A stretch of DNA of 64,000 bases from Diphasiastrum complanatum (Eukaryota > Streptophyta > Lycopodiopsida > Lycopodiales > Lycopodiaceae): the NCBI GenBank assembly GCA_029204225.1, contig CM055094.1, positions 5,896,548 through 5,960,547 of the forward strand, in the 5' to 3' direction. The position numbers and the translations under genes were made by a program. This document shows positions 1-10,454 of the stretch, piece by piece. The first letter of the stretch is position 1; each line of letters starts with the position of its first letter. Below the pieces are notes generated by a model. The model made no database searches. It was given only the letters and a program-made list of their open reading frames with translations, and was not told the origin of the DNA.

Positions 1-840
1 AGTGAACTATGAGCTAAATTCCCAATAGGCTTGAGATAATTCCACATGACTATGATGCTTTGATGGGATACAAAATTTGATGATTTGTGAGTCTCCATTT
101 GATAGCATGACATTAGTTCATGTGTGGAATATCTATCTACCCGCGCTCAGATTTTATGCATATGTAGGGAGGCAATTCGTAAACACATTATGAGAATAAG
201 TGAATCATACTACAAGGACACTTATATCCGTGATGATGTATTTAGCCTCATTATATTTGAGATTAGCATGGAAATCAAGCATAAAGATATGATGCAAACT
301 CTTTGTTATTTTAGCATGCATAGTCTTGCCAATCTTGATATGTCTAATTCTCAAGATCTTGGTAACATTGATGTTGGATCTTTGTGATCCTTATGAGACA
401 AGAAGGACTCTTGATTTGCTCATGGAGTTGCAGCTATTTTCAAGTAGGAGGATCTTTAGGATCAATGATGCTCTTCAAGGATGGAAGAAATCAATGGCAA
501 AAGTGCTCAAATGGTGGAAATCTCTTCTTGGTGCTTGGAAATAATTTTCAATCAAAGAGGTCTTGTCATGGCTATGGTGCTACAATCTTAGGTTTATTGG
601 CTAGTTTTCTCAACAAATGCATGCCAAAGGATTCACTTGACACTTGAAAAGCAAATTTTGGCTACTTTAGATCTGAAGAGAACTAGCACACTTATCAAGC
701 TATATTTTGAGGAGTGTGAAAATTATGCAAAATCTACTCTATTTCGATCCAGGTCACAATCTTATTTTAACCCTAAAGATCAAAATCTATTCTAACCTTG
801 ATTGTGACAATGTCTGGAAAAATGAATGGTAATATGCCTT
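1..840 (+). mobile_element. 3' end of a family-A non-autonomous LTR element (copy A2)
   Basis: This is the end of an internal region followed by the start of an LTR. The boundary at 708-714 reads GAGGAG then TGTGAAAATTATGC, matching the polypurine tract and 3' LTR start of element A (minus strand at 25884: GAGGAG then TGTGAAAAATGC). The coding part upstream is a diverged copy of element A's unusual gene. The LTR fades after about 840, where another Copia remnant begins. The 5' part lies outside the window. The relation to A is visible by eye; the outer limits are approximate. Confidence 0.6.
124..615 (+). pseudogene. Broken copy of the family-A repeat-module gene
   Basis: The first reading frame (124-387) contains RISESYYKDTYIRDDVFSL, then a stretch ending in MQTLCYFSMHSLANLD. 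This aligns closely with residues 286-334 of the minus-strand product at 26022-27260. The match continues in shifted frames to about 600, where IKEVLSWLW corresponds to IKEALSWIW at the other protein's C-terminus. Frameshifts near 380 and 540 break the gene. No retroviral domain (protease, RT, integrase) is visible. I do not recognise the module from any family. Amino-acid similarity is kept between diverged copies, so it was probably once a real protein. Confidence 0.55.
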
Positions 841-860
841 TGAATCCAAGATATCACTCT

Positions 861-1036
861 AGGACACAACATATCCAGATTCAATTTCATTTTGTCAGCT
901 TAAAAAGTCCATTACAGAGAAATTGAGTTAATCTATTAACAATATGATTGTAGATATTTTTACAAAACCTCTACCAAGTGACATGCATCTAATTTCAAAT
1001 CAATGGTTGATTTACAAAAGTGTTCAGATGAATTAA
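861..1036 (+). pseudogene. Copia RNase H C-terminal remnant
   Basis: The reading starting near 861 gives HIQIQFHFV and, after a frameshift, IVDIFTKPLPSDMH at about 948-989. These are the typical closing motifs of Copia RNase H (KHIxxxxHFVRE ... ADIFTKPLP). Only the last ~60 codons survive, with stops. It is unrelated in family to the K/B/C group, which end in IFTKALGK or LLTKPLLK. Plus strand, no LTR recognised downstream. Confidence 0.6.
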
Positions 1037-1180
1037 GAGCTCTAGAGTGCTAGAAATTAGCTTCACTCTAAAATACATCTATCATAGCTTGTATAAGAAT
1101 TTGTTTTGTTTTTGCCATTAACACAAGCCTACAATTTTGAGCTATATTTTGAACATGGTTTATCCACATAATTTTTCTAT

Positions 1181-1494
1181 CTCAAGATATGTCGTTGTAC
1201 TTGCAATTTTGATAGAGCTTTATTCTCTTGAGATCGAATTTGAAGCAACTTTGAGTTCTCCATGTGAGCATAACTCAAGAAGAGCCAATCCTCTTGAATT
1301 TAATGTCGAGTAACCTTGCCATTTCTCAGTTAGCCAACTCAAAAAGTGTACTTAATCTTGAGTTAGCACTCAATGACTTCCATGATGTCTAACTCAAGAT
1401 CCTTTAGATCTTGAGTGTATTCTCTGCCCCATATTCAATTAAGGTTCATGTGTCTCTTGTGTGGACACAACTCAAGGCCCCACAAAACCTTGAG
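1181..1494. repeat. Array of short inverted repeats built on CTCAAG/CTTGAG
   Basis: Successive stem-loop candidates share one stem sequence: 1181-1232 (CTCAAG/CTTGAG), 1274-1297 (CTCAAGA/TCTTGA), 1336-1364 (AACTCAA/TTGAGTT), 1393-1415 (CTCAAGATC, 5-nt loop, GATCTTGAG, perfect) and 1471-1494 (CTCAAGG/CCTTGAG). Spacing is roughly 60-80 bp. No coding potential is seen. It may be part of an LTR or a noncoding RNA-like repeat; function unknown. Confidence 0.5.
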
Positions 1495-1859
1495 TCAACC
1501 TTGTAAATCATCTAAGAAATATCTCGAAACCTACTATCTAATTTTTTTTAATCAAATATGATTGTTGAAGATCAGGACATAAATAATTAGTGGTGAATGT
1601 ATCTACCAATTAACAAATAATAGATATTGTAAATAACAATACATCAATGATTAAAATTTTGAAAATATAATAAAGAGCCAAAATAGGTGACCAACAGCAT
1701 TGTTCAATCTGAAAAGACTTGGTTTTCAGATTTAACATATCATTGAATCCGAACTGGTGCTGTTTTGCCAGAGCCGTTGTGAAGTAATCTGGTGCCATCA
1801 GGTTTGTCCTACTGGGGTCGAATTTTGTACTCCGTGACAGTAGTTTTCTGGAACTTAAT

Positions 1860-3413
1860 CAAGCCTTTTGAACTCTAGTGCTAACTTGCATTTTAGATCC
1901 TTCATCAAACTCATATTGATACTGAATAATAGAGTATCATCTACATAGAGTGTGTAGTTGGTGCAGAAACCTGATACAGGACTTGAAAAGAAAATTCGAG
2001 TCTACCGAGTTTGGATAGAAACACTCATTTAGAGATACTGATTTGTTGTCCTTTGTTGCTTTGCACTGGTCAACATCAGTGGTTGACTTGGCCTCAATTG
2101 TTGTATTTGATTTTTCCATGAAGTAGTAGGCTGAATCATCCAAAAATTGGGATGGAGGCTGTCTGAATCGATTCAATCTTTGAAATTCGATCCTCTGATG
2201 TAATTCGGTCTATTGACATTCTGACACATTCTCCAAGTCAATAACGATTTTTGACTGTTCGACCCTTGAATTGAAATTTTGCTATTCAATACTTGGGTTG
2301 GAATTTGCTGTAGCTTTCTCTTTGAGGTCAAAAAATTGGTCTTCTAGAAAACTGACATTTCTGCTCGTAAATGCTCTTTGAGTGTCCAGGTTGTAGAGCT
2401 TGCATGCCTTTTGATTTGGAGAGTAGCCAATAAGGATTGATCTGTTGCTGTTCGACCTTTGAATCGGATTTTGACTGGTCGACCTTGGGTTGGATTTTGA
2501 TTGACTGGTCGACCTCACGTTGGATTTTAATTGTTCAATCCTGGGGTCGACTTTTTTTGTTGATATATAGAGGTCTGATTGAAAGCTTTGCATCCAAAAA
2601 CTCTAATATCTGTGAGCAATGGCTTCGATCCTATCCACACCTCATATGGTGTCTTGTCATTTAGGGCTTTGTTGATGGATCGATTTTGTAAGTAGGCTGC
2701 TGTGGTAATAGCTTCTGCCCATAATTTCTTTGGAAGAGAGACATGGGCCAACATCTCTTGGCACTTGCAATGAGTGTTTGATTCTTCCTTTGAGCTACAC
2801 CATTGGACTGAGGTGAGTAGCTGGTTGTATGTTGTAGTTGTATTCCGTTGGCTTTGCTATAGACTTTGAACTCGGTGGAGATGAATACTCTCCCTCCATC
2901 AGAGCATGGAGCTTTGATTCTTCTCTGGATCGAATTTTCTGCTAATGCTTTGAACTGCTTGAAGAGTTTGAAGGTATCAGATTTTCTTTCAAGAAATAAG
3001 TTGCAGTCCTCCGAGAGAAGTCATCAATAAAAGTCAATAAGTAGAAAGCTCCCCTTGTGGAAATATTATGCATAGGGCTACAAATGTCCATGTGTACAAG
3101 ATCTAGAAAATTTCTAGAAGTGTAAATTGATTCGGAAATAGATGGACTTCTAGCATGCTTGTTGGTAATACAACTGTTGCATGGAGTATCGGATTTGCTG
3201 ATTGAAGGCAGATCTTGTACTGAATTATGTACTGGACATTTGTTGAATACTATTACAATTGAGATGGCCTAATCTGAAATGCAAAAGCATATCAGTTGAT
3301 TTAGAGGTGGAAGTGTAAATATCTTGACAATTAGAAGACGAATTGTAGTGGCTGATTTTGTAAAGATCTTGACAATCAGAAGAATTGTAGGCTGATTTTG
3401 TAAAGATGGCCAC
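1860..3413 (-). pseudogene. Decayed Copia pol (pre-integrase, integrase, RT fragment)
   Basis: Read on the minus strand from 3413 leftwards: a GAG-pre-integrase piece (LLHFRLGHLNCNS, 3225-3413), then the integrase core with DICSPM and FIDDFSR near 3000-3090, the second acidic site CSDGGRVF near 2905, and SPQSNGVAQRKNQTL near 2780-2820. The catalytic Glu of the last motif is Gln here (codon 2790-2792). The integrase C-terminal part follows (LWAEAITTAAYLQNRS, then GYSPNQKACKLYNLD, 2282-2754). After a large gap an RT scrap has LYVDDTLLF (YVDD at 1936-1947). Frameshifts, stops and a short repetitive expansion near 2440-2560 mark it as dead. No LTRs were found. Confidence 0.75.
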
Positions 3414-3420
3414 TTCTTCT

Positions 3421-5504
3421 CCCGAAAGCTAAAACTTTCCGGGACTTGTCAAAACTTGTGTAGCCTTGTGTGTTGAATTCGACCCTCCGACCCAAATCTG
3501 TGATTCTGCTAATTGAGAGCAGATTTTTGGTCAGATTTGGAACGTGGAGAACGTTGGAACAACAACTTGATTTTTCCTCTCTGAAATTTAACCTTGACTA
3601 TTTCTTCACCCTCAGTAGTGTGCGTACAACCACATGATCATGCGGTGAATTTTCTTCTGCTTGTTCTCTTTTAGATGGCAATATCCCAACCTGTTTCAAC
3701 CATCATGGCCCTTGCTATTGCATGTAGCCCTCAAATTTGTAAGCTAAACTTCCAAGTTTTAGACATTTCCTTTGATGTTGACACCCTCACGAACTTTCTT
3801 GACCAACCTGAACAATAGAAATCACAAAACCTAACAATTTCCTAATTCAGAATTGGCAGTCTGACACTTGGACGAGTTAGAAATGGCACATGCAACCTGG
3901 TTGTGCAAAAAAAAAAAAACAATTTTAGTGAAATGAATTCAAGATTTACGTGTGTGATGTCTTCCAAAGAAAGGCCCTATAATCCACCACAATTATTACC
4001 TAATCAAACGCTTTCAAGTCTTCACATGCACTTGAGATGAATCATGATGATTCAGAAAGGACAACTGAAATCTTCTCAAGCAAGAGATTTTCAGACTAAA
4101 AGCTTGTCAACATTCCATATAAACTTCCTTGCAACTGTTCTCCAACCAAAAACGTCAGATAATTTGACACATGCATGTCTTCAGATAACAAAAGCACATA
4201 ACGATTCAGACATGGTCAATGAAACCTGCTCGTCAAGAAAGTTTTCAGTTGAAACAAATGAGTAGCTTCACAGAAAAAACAACAAAAGGCTCAAAAATTT
4301 CAAGAGACGCGCAGCTCTGAAATACAATCTCTTCTTGGCAATCGGATAAAATAAAATTACACATATTTTCCAAGGTGTCTCATTTTTCTTTGAGTTCTTG
4401 TGTCTACCGTATGTAGAAGAACAAGAAATGAATCGACACAATAACTTACACATGAAGGGAAAAAAATTCAAAATGATTCCAATATTGCTCAATGGTTCAT
4501 TATACAAAGGAATGATGACGAAAATGTACGCACTAACTACAATGGCGACCTCTGAATTCGTGGTCCACTACATAGTTTCCCCAGTCACAAGATGCTCCAG
4601 CAGCTGAGAAAGAAGCTAGGGCAACAACAGCTCTACCCAAAGTAAATCCCCTGCTAAAATAGCCAACTTGTTGAAATATCTTAAGATTTCGTAAACTGAT
4701 TTTTCAAAAGGCGAAAAAAGTTCTTAATCAAGGAGAAAAGAATCCCAAAACATAGGTCAGCAACAAAAATGAAATAGGCCTTGCTAACAGTAGAAGGAAC
4801 AAGCGAGCGACACAACTTCAAGGTTCAACTGGATAAACAATGACTCTGGGATTAAAAATTATAGACTGCAACTTGGCAAGCACCGGGATTATAATTACAT
4901 AAGCAATAGTCAACCACTAATACATGTGCATACCTTTGGCAGATACTGAAGTAGTACCAAAGGAGAGTGAACTCCAAGAATCGGTTCAGATTGGAAAAAG
5001 AGGATTTGCATAAGCTTGGTCCCAAAGCCATGTCAGCTTTTTCGCTTGGAATCCTGTCTATCCTATGCTCTACTTTAGTTTGTTTTTTTTGTAGTCTTTG
5101 ACAACAGGCCGTTCCTGAGAATCGTAATGTGATTTGGAGTGTGCCTGAGGTAAGAAACGTTTCACATGATTTGGAATTTGGACCTTATTGTAGTCAATAA
5201 AAGCCTCTTGGTGTGCGGATGAGAACCCCACCATATTGTAAACTTTACAAGCGCCAAAACCTTCCAAGTTTTTTCAAATGCACAATCTATTTACAAATTG
5301 CTCAACAAGGACCTGCTAACAACAAATTTGAATATGGCCTTGATGTGTAATATGACCACAAGTTCCCATGAGAACTCAGTATTGTGCTCAATATCACTGA
5401 TTCCAATATTTGATATCTTTTTTTAGACCTAAGTATCAAATGTATTTACAACATATAAGCCAGTGCACCAGAGATGAACAAAAATCAGGAATAGACATAT
5501 CTCA
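3421..5504. other. No gene recognised
   Basis: AT-rich sequence with only short open frames (60-80 codons) that carry no recognisable motif and no codon-like regularity. A poly-A run lies at 3909-3921. I see no LTR pair, RNA gene or splice structure that I can support. Confidence 0.4.
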
Positions 5505-6165
5505 CCTGAAAATAAAACACTGCCAAGAATCTTATAGTCTAGCTTACAAAACTGAAACCTCCTGTCAACAAATTCACAATAGAGTTATGAAGATCTCGAA
5601 CAAGATATATTTTATTTGAAGATGAAACACCACACTGAATCTTGTGATCACCAACTCCTGTCAGTAAATCCACACAAAGTTGAACCTCCCTGTCAATACA
5701 TTCACAATAGGAATATGAAGATCTCAAAAACTGCAATATCTTTTCAGAGGATAAAACACCACCCTGAATATTATAATCACCAGCTTACAAAACTAAAACC
5801 TCCTCTCAATAAATCCTCTCTAGGACTCTATAAGATCTTGAAAACAAGAAAATCTTTTATCTTAAAATAAAACATTGCACTGAATCTTACGATTACCAGT
5901 TCACATAACTGAAATCTCTCGTCGGCGTATCCGAACCCACACCCAAAGAACCCCCCTGTCAATAAAACTAGAGTAGAACCCTGAAGATATCAAAAACAGT
6001 AGTAATTTTTTGTCTGAGGATAAAACGCCGCATTGAATCTTATGCTCACGGGCTTACAAAACTGAAACCCCTTCTATAAATATAGTAGGGCTCTAAAGAT
6101 TGATAAACATGAATATCTTTAATATGAGGATAAAACGCCGCACTGAATCTTATAATCAGCAACTG
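5505..6165. repeat. Degenerate tandem repeat, unit about 110-150 bp, six copies
   Basis: A recurring block starting with RATAAAACRCCRCACTGAAT begins near 5510, 5621, 5745, 5865, 6016 and 6126. Each is followed by a variant of CAGCTTACAAAACTGAAACC, CTGTCAATAAATCCACA and a GAAGATCTCGAAAA-type segment. Units are diverged (roughly 70-85 % by eye) and vary in length. The short frames inside it are by-products of the repeat rather than genes. Confidence 0.7.
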
Positions 6166-6502
6166 GCAAAGGTAGCACCGTGAAACTGATCATGAAGATG
6201 GCCGAGCTAGAAAAGTAAATGAAAAGCTTCACTATCTGAAGATAATAAAATAGAGAAAGCGTGATGGCTTACACAAGATTGCACTTTCAAAACACAAAGC
6301 GTTGATGGCTTACAAAAGACTGCACTTTCGAAACACAGTCGTTGCATGACAATTGTAGGCAGAGAACACAAAAGCATGCATGCAAAAATCCACGCGGCAC
6401 AATGCATGCATGAAGCCACACGCACCACCACCAGAGCAATGAATGCAGGAGAGAATCACGCGCCTACCACGGACAGAGCCACGTTATAAAGATTTATCCT
6501 GG
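6166..6502. other. Spacer upstream of element G, with two RY motifs
   Basis: No gene seen. Two exact CATGCATG octamers (RY/Sph-type sequence) occur at 6375-6382 and 6405-6412. Their closeness is the only feature noticed; a regulatory role is not shown. Confidence 0.35.
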
Positions 6503-6855
6503 TGTTGGGGGTATTCCCAACAAAGAGTAAATAAATAAAATCGTCCAATAAAATGTGCTGCGAGGGCATGGCATCCTGTGCGTATAAGCCCATGGCCCAA
6601 TGAGCATGCAAGCCTAAGTGTAAATAAAATAAAATAGACTTGGGCCTTTGAATTAAAATAAAACTAGAGGCCCAAAGTCATTTTTAAACTTAGAGATTAC
6701 TTTTTAGTTTTGGGTCCAAATTGGGACTCACATGAATCTTGTGAATTTCAATGTACTTTTTATGGAGCCTTGGATCAAGTTGGGTCCAAGATGAATGGAT
6801 AGGATCAATGTAAATATTAGCCAATAGGATTTTGGAGCAAGGGCCTTCCCCATTT

Positions 6856-6863
6856 TATAAAAA
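6856..6863 (+). promoter_or_regulatory. TATA box of the left G LTR
   Basis: TATAAAAA within CATTTTATAAAAAGGCACC, in the middle of the LTR, where retrotransposon transcription normally starts about 30 bp downstream. The same box is kept in the right LTR at 14835-14842. Confidence 0.6.
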
Positions 6864-7068
6864 GGCACCAATTGTACACTATTTTCATGCTTAATAGAGA
6901 GGAGTAGACTCTATCATTTTGAGAGCTCAAGCATCCTCATTTGCTAATTACTCTTGCTTATGCTATTGTTGTGATTGCTTGTTATTGTCATTTCCCATGC
7001 TTTTTGGTTTATGCTAGTTAAGGTTTTTCCATGAGCAATGACATTGAGCATTTGAGCTAACCTCCATC

Positions 7069-7146
<78 letters not shown>
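7069..7146 (+). repeat. (CT)n microsatellite in the left G LTR
   Basis: About 37 uninterrupted CT units followed by a short CTT run (to about 7160). The right LTR has only about 8-10 units at the same place (near 15052-15066), so the tract expanded or shrank after insertion. Confidence 0.9.
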
Positions 7147-7149
<3 letters not shown>

Positions 7150-7375
7150 TCTTCTTCTTCTCTTTATATTCTATCCTCTCTCTTCACCCAAAATCATGAT
7201 GAAGTTAGTTCAGGGGAGTAGAGGTAGTGCGAGTAGTGCTAAGGGAGGTAGAGTTAGATGCAAAGTAGGAAACTAAGTAAATGTAGCATCTATACATAGT
7301 TAGGCACCTATCCAGTGATCTAACCCTTGTTGAAAGGTGGGAGGGCTATGCTACACAAGATCTTTGACCCTACAG

Positions 7376-7393
7376 TGGCGCCGTTGCCGGGGA
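7376..7393 (+). promoter_or_regulatory. Primer-binding site, tRNA-Asp type
   Basis: TGGCGCCGTTGCCGGGGA lies one base after the LTR end. This is the complement of the 3' end of plant tRNA-Asp(GTC) and is used by several plant Ty3/gypsy lineages such as Tat/Athila-like elements. It fixes the element's orientation as plus. Confidence 0.85.
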
Positions 7394-8340
7394 TAGGTTT
7401 CCACTAACTAGTTTAGTTGCATTTTAGCGATTTTCTTGCTTTTTAGAGTAGTTTTAGGTGGATTTTTGGGAGTTTAGAGTCAGTTTTCTGTTTTTTTTTT
7501 TTTTTTTGTGTTTGGACTGTTCGCAGCTAGCGGAGGAGGTGTGAGAGGGTAGAGGAGGCCCTGAACAGCCTCTAAGGGCTTGAAGCCCAAACTAACCAAC
7601 CAAAAAACCCAAAAAACACACCAATCTGCATTTTTGGAGGGAAAAAGAGCCTAAAATCTCATCAGATTTTTATATCTACAAAACCAGTGAGAATTAACCC
7701 TTGCATGATTGGCAGCAGCTCCAGGGTACTATCCCAGACCTGCATAGAATCCTGCGAGAGTTAGTTCCAAGCAAATTGCAAAAATCAGAGAAAAATCATG
7801 AAAAACTCATAAAAATCTCAAAAAACCCTTAAAAAATCCAAAAAAATTCAAATCTTTATAAGAACTCTTGAAGAGCCCTCTGAAGTTCCATCTCAGTGAG
7901 ACCAGGACACAGAGAAGCTTGTGAGAGTTAGTTTGATTCCAGTGAGCAGAAAATTGGGTTTAATTGCAAAAAAATCACTAAAAAATAAAGATCCAGCAAA
8001 TCCTTTGAATAAGAACTCTCGCAGATCCTCTCAATCGATTCAGAATGTTAATTTCCATCACTGATGAAGCCTGCGAGAGTTAGTTTTGAGATTTGGTGAA
8101 TATCAAGCCAAAAAAGTGGTTTTGAACCCTCGTAGACGGTGAAATTTTCACTTCTTGCAAGAGTTAACTCTCACAGAGAATTCTATAGTGAGATCTGACC
8201 CAGATCCAGCTATTGTGAGCCTTGTGAGAGTTACTTCCCAAAGATCTGAGAGATATCATGTTTTTTATCTATAAAAACAGCTAAAGAACCCTCGCACAGC
8301 CAACCCTTGCACAAGAGAACCCTCGTAGACTAGATCAGTG
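7394..8340 (+). other. Untranslated leader of element G with a recurring motif
   Basis: Non-coding leader with a poly-T run (7494-7508). It carries repeated TGYGAGAGTTAGTT-like motifs (7753, 7920, 8072, 8156 and 8223 as starts) alternating with partly complementary AACYCTCGCAGA-like motifs (for example 8023-8033, 8125, 8288, 8318). The same sort of sequence reappears at about 9890-10250. gag, protease, RT and RNase H, expected between here and the integrase, are missing, so the element is internally deleted. Confidence 0.5.
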
Positions 8341-8363
8341 AAAAAATTTGCATCAGAGATCAT

Positions 8364-9588
8364 GTGTCACAAATCAAGGGAAAGGAGATTGCAACCCAAC
8401 CCGACGATGAGATGGCCGATGCTGTCTTATTTTACGTGGACACAGTACCAAAATGGGCTGCCGACATCGTTGAATATCTAATGCGGGGCCAACCAGACAA
8501 GTCACTACCAAGGGCGGAACAGCGGAAATTGATCTTGAAGGCAAGACCTTATCAGCTGATTGCCGACCAGTTGTATCAAAGAGAACCAGACGGAATTCTT
8601 CGACAGTGTATTCTCCCTCATGAGGCCACCCAGGTCATTTCGCTTTCACATGAAGACATCCGACATTACAATTTGCAAGATCTTGCAATCAGGATGTTGG
8701 TGGCCAACGATTCATAAGGATATGGAGGAATACTTGAAAAAGTGTGATGTGTGTCAAAGGGCAAGGAGACCAACGAGATTGAATTATGACCTACTGCACC
8801 CGGTCTTAGCCCAAGCACCATTCGAAAAGTGGGGATTGGATTATATTGGTCCAATTCACCCTGCAGCAAGGAGTTTCCAGGCTCGATACATAATCGTAGC
8901 CACAGACTACCTCACCAAGTGGGTCGAAGCCAAGGCAGTAAGAGTAGTTGATGTTAGGACCACTGCCAAGTTCCTTTATGAAAATATCATTATGCGCTTT
9001 GGATGCTCGATGGAGTTAGTCAGCGATCGCGGAAGTCATTTCATCAATGAGACCATCAAGGTCCTGTTGGATGAATTCTTCGTGATCCACAGAACCAGTA
9101 CGTCTTATTATTCTTGTGGTAATGGGCAAGCAGAATCATCCAATAAGATCTTGTGTAGCGTGCTCACGAAAACAGTTGAAGCTAGCAGATCAGATTGGGA
9201 ACATAAGTTGCATGCTGCTCTGTGGGCATTCAGAACATTATATAAAGGAAGCACTATTCAAACACCCTTCCAATTGGTATATGGTCAGGATGCTGTAATG
9301 CCAGTAGAGTTTCTAGCTTCTTCATTGAGGATTGCTACCATGCAACATCTTAATGAGTCCAAATCTCTACAACTATGCCATGAAGCTCTACATAAACTCT
9401 GTGAAATACGCTTACTAGTTGTGCATGCACTGGCAGCTGAAAAAGAGAGACGCAAAGCATGGCACGATTGTAGGTTACAAAAGAAGGTTCTTCGTTCCGG
9501 AGATCTGGTCATGATGTATAAAACCAAGGCGATCAAGAGAAAAATAATTCACAGGCGAAGGTCCTTATCGGATCAAGGAAATTCTTAA
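8364..9588 (+). pseudogene. Ty3/gypsy integrase remnant (element G)
   Basis: The first frame (8364-8717) gives the RNase H-integrase linker and the start of the zinc domain (LYQREPDGILRQCILPHEA). A frameshift near 8680 leads into the second frame, with WWPTIHKDMEEYLKKCDVCQ completing the HHCC finger. The catalytic core keeps all three acids: WGLDYIGPI, ELVSDRGSHF and NGQAESSNK. The C-terminal part (RSGDLVMMYKTKAIKRK) fades at 9588. The product would have joined element cDNA to the host chromosome. The upstream polymerase is deleted and the frame is shifted, so it is not functional. Confidence 0.85.
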
Positions 9589-10300
9589 TCATGGAGCCGT
9601 GAATTTAGAGAAGCTAGATGGGATGCCATTTGACACACCCATCAATGGTAGCCGGTTGCATAAGTACTGGCCACCACAGTAAGATAGATCCAGATTGGTG
9701 GCGGCACATTAGGAAAAGCTATTCTCAATATCCATCACCACTAGATCTAGGAAAATCAAGCCACATCAAGCAAGATCCATCAAGATTCGAGCAGATTTGG
9801 CAAGATAGGGAAAATCCATCAGGATCCAAGGGGGATCCAGAGCCAAATGGGATCAAGAACGAAGCAGATCATCAGATTATGCCAATAAGTCCTCTAAATT
9901 TGTAGATCAAAAATCTCGATCTCAGTAACTATGGCAAATTAAGGGCAACATTCACCAAAAACTGATGGATCTGTTACCAATTATCCATCATAACTTCCAG
10001 AGATCTACCAATAGTCAGATCCAGCATGGATGAAGCTGATTACCAGTTTGCAAAATTCAAAAATCAAAGAATCTCGAGATCTCGTCAAAAAACACTCTAA
10101 AAGAGCACTTTTTTTATGATTTTTAGAGATCCCCTGGGAGATAACTCTTGAAACTTGGACAGTCACCAGATCTGACTTAGATGCATCCATGAAAATCTTT
10201 GTGGGAGTTCTTGATGGAGAAATCATCATTTTTTAGTGTCTGCGAGGGTTCCCAGAAGCTGAATTTTCAGACATTGAGATAAGATATCACTAGATCAAGG
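9589..10300 (+). other. Non-coding part of element G after integrase
   Basis: Rest of the integrase 3' region (AWRE/LDG-like pieces at 9590-9660), then sequence rich in short GATCCA-containing and CTGCGAGGGTT-type motifs similar to the leader at 7690-8340. No gene seen. Confidence 0.35.
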
Positions 10301-10308
10301 GCAAGGTT

Positions 10309-10447
10309 CTCGATAAAGAGGTGAGCTTAACGTACTGCAGAACGTAGGACTGCAGACATTTTTACGAAAGCACTTAGTGTTAATGCACACAACAGAGTTT
10401 GTGCATTGCTAAGTCTGAAGATCAAGGCATTCACGGATCCAGATTAA
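10309..10447 (+). pseudogene. Copia RNase H tail (element H)
   Basis: After a frameshift near 10350 the frame reads ADIFTKALSVNAHNRVCALL and ends in TAA at 10445-10447. ADIFTKAL is the closing motif of Copia RNase H. The tail runs directly into a polypurine tract (AAGGGAGGG, 10446-10454) and an LTR, the usual 3' end of a Copia element. Everything upstream is missing, so H is truncated inside element G. Confidence 0.75.
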
Positions 10448-10454
10448 GGGAGGG

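Larger units (their letters stand above)
6503..7374 (+). repeat. Left LTR of Ty3/gypsy element G
   Basis: Starts TGTTGGGGGTATTCCCAAC and ends in CTACA directly before a tRNA-Asp primer-binding site. A second copy lies at 14482-15290, with about 95 % identity by eye apart from a longer CT microsatellite here. A TATA box is at 6856-6863. Five-base flanks (CCTGG here, CCCGA after the right LTR) do not match, so the original duplication is lost or the two LTRs were brought together by a rearrangement. Confidence 0.85.

Noticed and set aside
4044-4607. Possible small genes on both strands
   Set aside because: Frames of 70-80 codons with no motif, overlapping one another, and no sign of promoter or splice structure.
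5505-6165. CRISPR-like regularly spaced repeats
   Set aside because: Units are long, diverged and contiguous rather than short identical repeats with unique spacers, and the window is plant nuclear DNA.
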